NCBI RefSeq assembly: GCF_903166545.1
Contig: NZ_CAESCH010000001.1
Span: 872,001 to 936,000 of the forward strand
Reading direction: 5' to 3'
DNA length: 64,000 bases
DNA from: Metabacillus schmidteae
GTDB lineage: Bacteria > Bacillota > Bacilli > Bacillales > Bacillaceae
A model generated the notes under the pieces. That model searched no databases and was not told the DNA's origin. It worked only from the letters and a program-made list of their open reading frames with translations. The position numbers and the translations under genes were made by a program. Of the stretch, positions 54,135 through 62,312 are shown in pieces (position 1 is the first letter of the stretch; each line of letters begins with the position of its first letter).

Positions 54135-56030
54135 ATGGATATCTTAAAAAAAATTGAAAAGTACAGGGAAGATGAACAGCGCTTAAAGTGGGAAGGAACC
54201 TTCGTGGAGTATTTAGATATTGTAAAAGAAAAACCATGGGTTGCCCAATCAGCACATTCCAGGGTTTACAATATGATAAAAGATGCTGGAATTGAAGAGG
54301 TTGATGGGAAACGTAAGTATAAGTTTTTTGATCATCAGTTATATGGATTAGAAGATGCTCTAGAAAGATTAGTGGAGGAATATTTCCATCCTGCCGCTAA
54401 ACGATTAGATGTTAGAAAGCGGATTTTGCTCTTAATGGGTCCGGTAAGTGGTGGTAAGTCAACATTGGTGACGATGTTAAAAAGAGGGTTAGAAACTTAT
54501 TCTTTAACAGATCGCGGTGCAGTGTATGCGATTAAAGGCTGTCCGATGCATGAAGATCCACTTCATTTAATTCCGCATCATTTACGTGAGGATTTTCATG
54601 AAGAGTATGGAATTCGAATTGAAGGAAACTTATCACCATTAAATGTGATGAGATTAGAGCAAGAATATGGCGGCCGTATTGAAGATGTTCGAGTGGAGCG
54701 TGTGTTCCTTTCAGAAGATAAGCGAACTGGGATCGGTACCTTCAGCCCATCAGATCCAAAATCACAGGATATTGCCGATCTAACAGGAAGCATTGACTTC
54801 TCAACAATTGCAGAATATGGTTCAGAGTCAGATCCTCGTGCCTACCGTTTTGATGGGGAGCTAAATAAAGCGAACCGCGGGATGATGGAATTCCAGGAGA
54901 TGTTAAAATGTGATGAGAAGTTTTTATGGCATTTACTATCTCTTACACAGGAAGGTAATTTCAAAGCAGGTCGATTTGCGTTAATTTCAGCTGATGAGCT
55001 TATCGTGGCTCATACGAATGAAACGGAGTATCGCTCGTTTATATCGAATAAAAAGAATGAAGCCCTTCATTCGCGGATTATCGTTATGCCTGTTCCATAC
55101 AATTTGAAGGTCACAGAAGAAGAGCGCATTTATGAAAAAATGATCTCTGAAAGTGATGTATCAGATGTTCATATTGCTCCACATACATTAAAAGTGGCTG
55201 CCATGTTCACAATCCTAACTCGCTTAAAAGAACCAAAGCGTGGAGATATCGATCTTGTGAAGAAAATGAGATTGTATGATGGTGAAAGTGTAGAAGGCTT
55301 TAATTCTGTTGATGTGAATGAGCTTAGAAAGGAATACAATGATGAGGGTATGTCCGGTATCGACCCGCGTTATGTCATTAACCGTATTTCATCTACGATC
55401 ATTCGTAAAGAAGTTCCATCTATTAATGCCCTTGATGTATTACGAGCATTAAAAGAAGGTCTTGATCAGCATGCGTCTATTTCAAATGAAGATCGTGAAA
55501 GATATTTAAACTTCATTTCCGTAGCTCGTCAGCTTTATGATGAAATGGCGAAAAAAGAAGTTCAAAAAGCGTTTGTTTATTCATATGAAGAATCTGCTAA
55601 AACGCTTATGGACAATTATTTAGATAATGTAGAAGCGTACTGTAATAAAAATAAACTTCGTGATCCATTAACTGGTGAAGAAATGAATCCGGATGAAAAA
55701 TTAATGAGATCCATCGAGGAGCAAATCGGTATTTCTGAAAATGCGAAAAAAGCATTCCGTGAAGAAATTTTAATCCGAATTTCAGCTTATGCTAGAAAAG
55801 GAAAAAGATTTGACTACAACTCACATGAGCGCTTACGTGAAGCGATTCAAAAGAAACTATTTGCAGATCTAAAAGATGTGGTGAAAATTACAACATCATC
55901 AAAAACGCCAGACGAGCAACAGCTTAAGAAAATCAATGAAGTTGTCGCACGCCTCATTGATGAGCATGGTTACAATTCAACGTCTGCAAATGATTTACTA
56001 CGCTATGTAGGAAGCTTATTAAATAGATAA
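54135..56030 (+). CDS. prkA: PrkA, AAA+ serine protein kinase / sporulation ATPase
   Basis: I choose ATG 54135, four bases after AAGGAGGTCC; an ATG at 54117 lies before that site. The 631-residue protein begins MDILKKIEKYREDEQRLKWE as B. subtilis PrkA does. The AAA+ part has the Walker A loop GPVSGGKST (about 101-109) and IKGCPMHEDPLHLIP (about 136-150). SIDFSTIAEYGSESDPRAYR (about 218) and a sensor-like SADELIVAHTNETEYRSF (about 286) follow. The C-terminal domain (about 430-631) is kinase-like. It is needed for normal sporulation in B. subtilis, where both kinase and Lon-like protease activities have been reported. yhbH follows, as in other bacilli. Confidence 0.96.
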   Translation: MDILKKIEKYREDEQRLKWEGTFVEYLDIVKEKPWVAQSAHSRVYNMIKDAGIEEVDGKRKYKFFDHQLYGLEDALERLVEEYFHPAAKRLDVRKRILLLMGPVSGGKSTLVTMLKRGLETYSLTDRGAVYAIKGCPMHEDPLHLIPHHLREDFHEEYGIRIEGNLSPLNVMRLEQEYGGRIEDVRVERVFLSEDKRTGIGTFSPSDPKSQDIADLTGSIDFSTIAEYGSESDPRAYRFDGELNKANRGMMEFQEMLKCDEKFLWHLLSLTQEGNFKAGRFALISADELIVAHTNETEYRSFISNKKNEALHSRIIVMPVPYNLKVTEEERIYEKMISESDVSDVHIAPHTLKVAAMFTILTRLKEPKRGDIDLVKKMRLYDGESVEGFNSVDVNELRKEYNDEGMSGIDPRYVINRISSTIIRKEVPSINALDVLRALKEGLDQHASISNEDRERYLNFISVARQLYDEMAKKEVQKAFVYSYEESAKTLMDNYLDNVEAYCNKNKLRDPLTGEEMNPDEKLMRSIEEQIGISENAKKAFREEILIRISAYARKGKRFDYNSHERLREAIQKKLFADLKDVVKITTSSKTPDEQQLKKINEVVARLIDEHGYNSTSANDLLRYVGSLLNR

Positions 56031-56330
56031 AAATGTCCAAAACCTCCCCTGCGGCTGGCATTCTATTGTCAGCTTTTCTTTTTTCAAAGGGTGAGGTTGG
56101 AAATGTCCAATGGCTGAAGTATGGATGAGAATGGTTGAAATATGATCTATAGTGGTTGATAAAGTAAGCGGTGTGGTTGAAATATAGCTCACTGGAGGAT
56201 AAAAGTCCATTCATGGTTGATAAATTCCTCTCAATGATTGAAAAAACCAACGTGATGGTCGATATCTACATTTGAGTACACGTTTCACCTTTAAGACAAG
56301 CGGGTATTTACACACTAGAGGTGATCGTTC
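56031..56330. other. Spacer with degenerate GGTTGA(T/A)A repeats
   Basis: Words such as GGTTGAAATAT and GGTTGATAAA recur about every 25-35 bases between 56110 and 56250. They resemble the ATCGTTGATAAA words after the rrn operons. A weak hairpin after the prkA stop (AAAGCTGACAATAGAATGCC region) may end its transcript. Confidence 0.45.
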
Positions 56331-56489
56331 ATGAAAAAAGTTGTAAACACAACGGTACGGAACCTAAAAGATCTAAAAGTACAATCAAAGATGATGGAAG
56401 TAATGAAAACGAATCAACAAGTAAAAGAAAATGGGGAAATTCCTGATCCGATTCAATATGATTCCACCAAAAAAGAGAGCTCAAACTAA
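56331..56489 (+). CDS. 52-residue basic protein of unknown function
   Basis: ATG 56331 follows AGAGGTGA at a normal distance. The product reads MKKVVNTTVRNLKDLKVQSK, then MMEVMKTNQQVKENGEIPDP and ends KKESSN. It is soluble and basic, with no signal. A terminator starts inside its last codons. Its position between prkA and yhbH and the clean signals suggest a real gene, perhaps also sporulation-linked by location only. Confidence 0.65.
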   Translation: MKKVVNTTVRNLKDLKVQSKMMEVMKTNQQVKENGEIPDPIQYDSTKKESSN

Positions 56490-56511
56490 TAAATGAGGCT
56501 CTCTTTTTTAC
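56471..56511 (+). terminator. Terminator of the 52-residue gene
   Basis: AAAGAGAGCTC pairs with GAGGCTCTCTTT around an 12-base loop and is followed by T. The stop codon lies in the loop. Confidence 0.8.
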
Positions 56512-56766
56512 CTTGTCCAACATAGACCTGGGGACTTGTCTTATTTTTTAAGATTACCGTTTTATTTTCTAAATTATTTGTCAATAAATTAAATCTTTCG
56601 CATAGGATAGAGTAATCCACAGAAATCGGTGGAGCTAGTACTTCCTTTTTTATTCATCCACGTTAATGTATGCTGATGGTTTGAAAAATGTGACACTTTT
56701 AAAACAAAAAAACAACAAGCAACTAGTAGAAAATCTCAAAAAATTATTGGAGGGGGAACTGTTAAT

Positions 56767-57936
56767 ATGTCTAGTCAAGAACAAAACTTTGTTGTTTCAC
56801 AAGAAGATTGGACCCTCCATCGCAAAGGCCATGATGATCAAACACGCCATCAAGAAAAAGTACAAGAAGCGATTCGTAACAACCTTCCAGATCTCATCAC
56901 AGAAGAAAGTATCATTATGTCAAATGGGAAGGATGTTGTGAAAATCCCGATTCGTTCATTGGACGAATACAAAATCCGATATAACTATGATAAAAATAAG
57001 CATGTTGGCCAAGGCGATGGAGAGAGTCAGGTCGGTGATGTTGTAGCGAGAGATGGATCACAAGCAGATGCGAAGGGTCCTGGTAAAGGTCAGGGTGCAG
57101 GAGACCAGGCTGGAGATGATTACTATGAAGCTGAGGTTTCCATATTAGAATTGGAGGCTGCCCTTTTTAAAGAGCTGGAGCTTCCGAATTTAAAACAAAA
57201 AGAGCGAGACAATATTGTCATTGAAAATATCGAATTTAATGATATTAGACGTACCGGGTTAATGGGCAATGTTGATAAAAAACGGACAATGCTTTCCGCC
57301 TATAAACGTAATGCGATGGCTGGAAAATCTAAATTTCATCCAATTTATCCTGAGGACTTAAAATTTAAAACTTGGAATGAAGTGGTGAAGCCTGAGTCTA
57401 AAGCCGTTGTTATTGCGATGATGGATACAAGCGGATCGATGGGCCTTTGGGAAAAATATATGGCTCGAAGCTTTTTCTTCTGGATGACAAGATTCCTGCG
57501 CACAAAGTATGAAAAGGTTGACATTGAATTTATTGCTCATCATACGGAAGCGAAAGTTGTTTCGGAAGAGGATTTCTTTTCAAAAGGAGAAAGCGGCGGG
57601 ACCATTTGTTCTTCAGCTTACCGAAAAGCGCTTGAGATTATTGAAGAGAAATATAATCCATCAAGATATAATATTTATCCTTTCCATTTTTCAGATGGTG
57701 ATAATTTAACTTCTGATAACGCACGTTGTGTCAAACTTGTTGGAGAACTCATGAAGGTTTCAAATATCTTTGGCTATGGTGAAGTAAACCAATACAATCG
57801 TCACTCAACCCTAATGTCCGCATATAAAAATATTAATGATGAGAATTTCCGCTATTATATCCTCAAACAAAAAGCAGATGTTTTCCAAGCGATGAAAAGT
57901 TTCTTTAGAAAAGATGAAAATAAACTGTATGCTTAA
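56767..57936 (+). CDS. yhbH: Sporulation protein YhbH (DUF444/UPF0229)
   Basis: ATG 56767 follows GGAGGGGGAACTG. The 389-residue protein has the N-terminal family start [24 protein letters not shown]. A flexible Gly/Asp/Gln-rich linker follows (about 88-120). The C-terminal half resembles a von Willebrand A domain with the metal site MDTSGSMG (about 218), and [19 protein letters not shown] (about 275) and [13 protein letters not shown] (about 308) follow. DUF444 proteins are found next to prkA in many bacteria and are thought to work with it. B. subtilis yhbH is expressed during sporulation. A decayed partial copy follows at 58005. Confidence 0.94.
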   Translation: MSSQEQNFVVSQEDWTLHRKGHDDQTRHQEKVQEAIRNNLPDLITEESIIMSNGKDVVKIPIRSLDEYKIRYNYDKNKHVGQGDGESQVGDVVARDGSQADAKGPGKGQGAGDQAGDDYYEAEVSILELEAALFKELELPNLKQKERDNIVIENIEFNDIRRTGLMGNVDKKRTMLSAYKRNAMAGKSKFHPIYPEDLKFKTWNEVVKPESKAVVIAMMDTSGSMGLWEKYMARSFFFWMTRFLRTKYEKVDIEFIAHHTEAKVVSEEDFFSKGESGGTICSSAYRKALEIIEEKYNPSRYNIYPFHFSDGDNLTSDNARCVKLVGELMKVSNIFGYGEVNQYNRHSTLMSAYKNINDENFRYYILKQKADVFQAMKSFFRKDENKLYA

Positions 57937-57941
57937 CAAGT

Positions 57942-57972
57942 AAGCCTCAAATAATATTGGGGCTTCTTCTTT
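57942..57972 (+). terminator. Terminator of yhbH
   Basis: AAGCCTCAAATA and ATATTGGGGCTT form an imperfect stem followed by CTTCTTTG; the T run is weak. Confidence 0.6.
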
Positions 57973-58004
57973 GTGGAAAATCATTGTATTCGATGAGCAG
58001 GATT

Positions 58005-58112
58005 GATGGGGAATATTGATAAAAAATCGTTTCGGAAGCGGAACTTTTTCAAAAGGAGAAAGAGTAGGAACCATTTGTTCTTCAGCCTATGGTAAAGCAC
58101 TTGAATTAACCC
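58005..58112 (+). pseudogene. Remnant of a second yhbH copy
   Basis: GATGGGGAATATTGATAAAA matches yhbH at about 57260, and the following sequence matches yhbH from 57558 to about 57637 (TTTCGGAAG, TTTTCAAAAGGAGAAAG, ACCATTTGTTCTTCAGC). About 280 bases of yhbH are missing between the two blocks. The second block reads [20 protein letters not shown]. The fragment is too short and shifted to make YhbH. Confidence 0.75.
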
Positions 58113-58168
58113 TAAAAGGGAACAATATTCTGTGATATTTGATTAATAAGGGATATTTAATTGGACAA

Positions 58169-58440
58169 TTACTCTTCTTTAAGCGGTAAAGTAAAATGGC
58201 TTTTCTGAACTAATTCGACTTCCGGGATAAAAAAGCTACAAGAGATAGAGTTATTTTTAAATAGTGTTTTATCCTCTGAATTTATAATATTTCCCATTTC
58301 GTGTACAACAACATTCAGAAATTAATAGTCAGTCGTTTCAATGTTGCTGAATGGATACTTCTTAAAGAATCTTGAAAGAATATAAGCAGTTCCTTGAGAT
58401 TTATTATGAACAAAAATAATAGTAAAAACATATTGAATTT
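58169..58440 (-). pseudogene. Decayed minus-strand reading frame
   Basis: The minus strand reads FVHNKSQGTAYILSRFFKKY, a stop after ETTDY, then VVVHEMGNII and ends VELVQKSHFTLPLKEE before TAA at 58169. It looks like the C-terminal part of a real protein with at least one stop. I do not recognise the family. Confidence 0.4.
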
Positions 58441-58527
58441 AGAATATTGAGAAAATTAGTCCTTTCTTATTAATTTTATTTACAATTGATAAAAACTAGA
58501 TATTATGCTCCATTTTGAAAGTTTTTT

Positions 58528-58541
58528 CACAAACGTTTTCA
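58528..58541 (+). promoter_or_regulatory. Possible CcpA (cre) site
   Basis: CACAAACGTTTTCA matches 12 of 14 positions of the consensus TGNAARCGNWWWCA. It lies about 155 bases before the GH31 start codon, a place where carbon catabolite repression would act. It is a prediction by pattern only. Confidence 0.4.
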
Positions 58542-58695
58542 AGGAAAAAGTGTGCGTTTTCACACCTCTCCTATCAATGGCTGTGAGCAAATGTCCCTAC
58601 TCCCATATTTCATAAAACAGTTAGTTGACAGAATATTTCAATGTTCGCTAAGATTTTACCGTAATCTTACAAACTATTTTTTACGAGGTGAAGAC

Positions 58696-61239
58696 ATGGT
58701 ATTATCGAAAAAATCATTAAGAGTATTAGCTGGGCTCTCACTAGCAGCAACAGTAAGTTTTTCAGCGGGCGTACCAAGCGCACTAGCCGTTACACAACCT
58801 GAGGCAGATACTCCTCTACAGAAGGAAAATCTTCAGAAGTTAACGGTTCAAGGAGTAACAGAACTCTCAAATGGAGTCAAATTTGATCTTGGTTCATACG
58901 AAGGTTATATTCGTATATTTGACAAAGATCTTGTGAAAGTTTCTGTTGTAGAAAAAGGCGAAGAGGAATTCGAATCAAGAGGAATTGAGAAAAAAGAAAG
59001 TGAATGGAAACGTGTGCCATTTAGTGCAAACGGTAGCGCAGATGAATACACAATCAAAACAGATGAAATTACGGTTAAAATTAACTTAAAGCAATTCGGA
59101 GTGAAATTCCTTGATAAAGAAGGAAATGTCATTAACGAAGATTATTTAAACCAAGGTGCAACTTCAGGTTATGAAAATGGCAAACCTTATGTGTTTAAGA
59201 AAACGAATGAAAACGAAGACTTTTATGGTTTTGGTGAGCAAACTGGATTAGAAGTCAATAAACGCGGGGATAGCATAGGTTTATGGAATACGGATGCTTA
59301 TGCATACACTAAAGATACTAAGTATGTATATACATCTATTCCCTTTTTCATCGGATTAAAAGATAAAAAAGCATATGGAATTTTCTTTGATAATACACAT
59401 CGTTCATACTACGAGATGGCAAGTGAGTCTGATGACTATTACTACTTCTATGCAAACGGCGGAAAATTAACATACTATTTTGCATATGGTCCGGAAATTG
59501 GTGATGTAATTGATCGTTATACTGAATTAACAGGTAAAATGGATGTTCCAGCAAAATGGTCATTAGGGTTGCATCAAAGTAAGTGGGGATATACCGCGGA
59601 TGAAATTCTGAATGTTGCAAAAACTTATCGAGAAAAGAATATCCCACTAGATACAATGCACTTTGATATTGATTATATGGATGGCTATCGAGTGTTTACA
59701 TGGAACCAACAATATAAGGATGCATTAACGAAATTAAAAGAGATGGAAGGATTCCATGCAATTGCGATTAATGATCCAGCTGTTAAGCAAGATGAGAATT
59801 ACAGCATTTATCAAGAAGGAACGAGTAAAGACTTCTGGGCGAAAAATCCAGATGGCTCGAACTACATTGGACCAGTATGGCCTGGTGATTCTGCTTTCCC
59901 TGATTTCTCTAAACAAGAGGTACGTGATTGGTGGGCTAAACATCATGATGTGCTATTAAATGCAGGAATTGATGGGATTTGGAATGATATGAATGAACCA
60001 GCTGTTTTCATTGATGATGACAGACATGCTCATACATTACCGCTAGATACGTATTTTGGATATGAAGACAACAAAATTCTTCATACTGAGTACCATAACT
60101 TATATGGCCATGATGAAGCAGAAGCTACTTATGATGCGTTTAAAATGCATAAACCAGGCACTCGTCCATTCGTTTTAACTCGTGATATGTATGCAGGTAC
60201 ACAACGCTATGCTGCATTATGGACAGGTGATAACGTTAGTAACTGGGAACACTTAGAAATGTCACTACCAATGAATATGAACGTTGGAATGTCAGGGGTC
60301 GCATTTGTAGGAAATGATATTGGTGGTTTTGCAGCTCGCCCAGATGCAGAATTATTCGCTCGATGGATTGAGGTAGGAGCATTCTTGCCGTTTTCTCGTA
60401 TTCACTATGATAGTGATGCAAAAGCAGAAATTAAACAAGGTCAAGAACCATGGGCATTTGGTCCAGAAGTTGAGGCAATCAGTAAGAAATACATTGAAAT
60501 GCGCTATAAATTATTACCATACTTATATAATCAATTTAAAGAAGCAGCAGATACTGGTAAACCGGTTCAACAACCGCTAGTCTACCAATTCCAAAATGAT
60601 GAGAAAACAAATGATATAAGTGATCAGTACATGTTCGGTGATTCGATGATGCTAGCACCCGTTGTGAAACAAGGTCAAACTTCTCGTGAAGTTTATTTAC
60701 CAAAAGACGTAAAGTGGACAGACTATTGGACTGGAAAAGAATATGAAGGCGGACAAACGATTACAGTTGATGCACCACTTGATCATATGCCAATCTTTGT
60801 GAAAAATGAGTCAATCATCCCAACACGTGAAGTACAGCAATATACAGATGAAAAGCCACTTACAAATCTAGTGCTTGACACATATTTAGAAGAAGAGGCA
60901 ACATATTCATTCTATGAAGATGATGGTGCAACAGAAGACTACAAAACTGGTGAATATAACATTACAGAGTTCGAGGTAGAACAAAAACCAAACCATATTA
61001 CATTTAAACAAAAACAAAAGGTTAAAAAATACTCTGACTCAAAGGTACAGCAATACACATTAAAATTAAACAATACAGAAAAACCTTCAAAAATCCAAGC
61101 AGGTAAAAATAAATACAAACCAGTTGGATCAATCGAAGAAACTCAAGGGAAACCAAACACATTCTTTTATGATGAAAATGCGAAAGTTCTTTATGTAAGT
61201 ATCCCTGCTGATGAGAAGAAGAAAGTACAAATTCGTTAA
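58696..61239 (+). CDS. Secreted GH31 alpha-glucosidase-type enzyme
   Basis: I start at ATG 58696, which follows ACGAGGTGAAGAC; upstream in-frame codons have no ribosome site. The 847-residue protein has a signal peptide (VLAGLSLAATVSFSAGVPSALA). The N-terminal beta domain ends near residue 280. The catalytic barrel contains the nucleophile Asp431 in GIWNDMNEPAVF and the likely acid/base Asp512 in WTGDNVSNWEHL. VWPGDSAFPDF and FARWIEVGAFLPFSRIHYD line the pocket. The C-terminal beta domains (about 690-847) follow, with a DUF5110-like part. GH31 enzymes cut or transfer alpha-linked glucose or xylose. The GH66 gene nearby suggests action on alpha-1,6-glucans or isomalto-oligosaccharides, possibly as a 6-alpha-glucosyltransferase. 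Substrate choice is an inference. Confidence 0.92.
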   Translation: MVLSKKSLRVLAGLSLAATVSFSAGVPSALAVTQPEADTPLQKENLQKLTVQGVTELSNGVKFDLGSYEGYIRIFDKDLVKVSVVEKGEEEFESRGIEKKESEWKRVPFSANGSADEYTIKTDEITVKINLKQFGVKFLDKEGNVINEDYLNQGATSGYENGKPYVFKKTNENEDFYGFGEQTGLEVNKRGDSIGLWNTDAYAYTKDTKYVYTSIPFFIGLKDKKAYGIFFDNTHRSYYEMASESDDYYYFYANGGKLTYYFAYGPEIGDVIDRYTELTGKMDVPAKWSLGLHQSKWGYTADEILNVAKTYREKNIPLDTMHFDIDYMDGYRVFTWNQQYKDALTKLKEMEGFHAIAINDPAVKQDENYSIYQEGTSKDFWAKNPDGSNYIGPVWPGDSAFPDFSKQEVRDWWAKHHDVLLNAGIDGIWNDMNEPAVFIDDDRHAHTLPLDTYFGYEDNKILHTEYHNLYGHDEAEATYDAFKMHKPGTRPFVLTRDMYAGTQRYAALWTGDNVSNWEHLEMSLPMNMNVGMSGVAFVGNDIGGFAARPDAELFARWIEVGAFLPFSRIHYDSDAKAEIKQGQEPWAFGPEVEAISKKYIEMRYKLLPYLYNQFKEAADTGKPVQQPLVYQFQNDEKTNDISDQYMFGDSMMLAPVVKQGQTSREVYLPKDVKWTDYWTGKEYEGGQTITVDAPLDHMPIFVKNESIIPTREVQQYTDEKPLTNLVLDTYLEEEATYSFYEDDGATEDYKTGEYNITEFEVEQKPNHITFKQKQKVKKYSDSKVQQYTLKLNNTEKPSKIQAGKNKYKPVGSIEETQGKPNTFFYDENAKVLYVSIPADEKKKVQIR

Positions 61240-61345
61240 TCAAGATATAAGAGAGGGAAAGAAGGGACGAAAGAATCGTTCCTTCTTGTCAGCATTAATG
61301 GTCAATTTTATCTTTTCATTAAAATTATCGAAAAGGGGAATCAGA

Positions 61346-62194
61346 ATGAAAAAGGGGAATAAATTTACTTCAGGATTTATTGTAACAGCATTACTGACCA
61401 TATCATTTATTCAACCTATTAATCAGGCATTGGCTAAACAAATAAAACCTGAGCAAGTCGAAAATGTCAGTGTCCAGAAAGAACAAAAACTATCTGAAAT
61501 TAATGGTAGGGCTGAATGGGATAGAAGTTCACTATCATTTATTGATCAAAATGAAAATTGTTCCTGTATTTCTGCTACCATAAAAAATGGACAAGATTCA
61601 AGAGCCATGCAAGGTGAAGTAAAATATGAGGTCTACTGGTCTGCAAAAGGAAACCCTAAAAATAGTGAATTGGTTTATTCCGGAAGTGTTGCCCCTTTAA
61701 ACCCTGGGGAAACGAAAGAATTAAGTTATGCTCTAGATCCAAATAAACCAGGAAATTATATTTTCAAAGCCTATCAACGTCCAGGACATCCTGGAAAAGG
61801 AGAATTATGGAGTGAATCCATAACTGTGAAAGAAAAGACAGATTATACAGATCTTCAGCGACCACTAGATCAACTTTTTCATTCTAGTGTTGAAAATGGA
61901 ACAGCGACATTTACCATTCTAGAAGGTATGGACCCTGTTGTAATCAGCTTTTCGAGCTATGTATACCCTGAGGGAACATTACCTCAAGAAGATGGTAAAC
62001 CTTATGAGGGTCAAAAAGTATATGATACGATCACGAATGTTTATGGGCCTGGAACATATACAATTACAATTGATATACCGGAAAATGGACTTTGGCAAGC
62101 GGATTTATACTTAGGGTGTGTGATTGAAGAGTTGTCAGAGAGCGGACATCCAATTGAAAAAATAATTGATGCCGATTATAGTTGGAAGAAATAA
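61346..62194 (+). CDS. Secreted TapA-like protein
   Basis: I start at ATG 61346, behind AAAAGGGGAATCAG; an earlier in-frame start overlaps the GH31 end. The 282-residue protein has a signal peptide (FIVTALLTISFIQPINQALA). The mature part contains a block like the amyloid-anchoring protein TapA: WDRSSLSF, a close cysteine pair CSC (about 78-80), YEVYWSAKGNPKNSELVYSG-like (about 98-117) and GNYIFKAYQRPGHPGKGELW (about 141-160). The second half is a beta-rich domain of unknown type. TapA normally lies with sipW and tasA; those are not next to this gene, so it may be a TapA-domain relative with another task at the cell surface, perhaps with the two glucan enzymes around it. Confidence 0.7.
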   Translation: MKKGNKFTSGFIVTALLTISFIQPINQALAKQIKPEQVENVSVQKEQKLSEINGRAEWDRSSLSFIDQNENCSCISATIKNGQDSRAMQGEVKYEVYWSAKGNPKNSELVYSGSVAPLNPGETKELSYALDPNKPGNYIFKAYQRPGHPGKGELWSESITVKEKTDYTDLQRPLDQLFHSSVENGTATFTILEGMDPVVISFSSYVYPEGTLPQEDGKPYEGQKVYDTITNVYGPGTYTITIDIPENGLWQADLYLGCVIEELSESGHPIEKIIDADYSWKK

Positions 62195-62312
62195 ATATAT
62201 CGCCTATTAACAACAAAACATAAACAAATATAGCATCCAAAAAAGGGACTAATTTGATCGTTAGTTCCCTTTAATAATAAGAAAGTTGTGTAAAAATGAG
62301 GAGTTAGATTTT

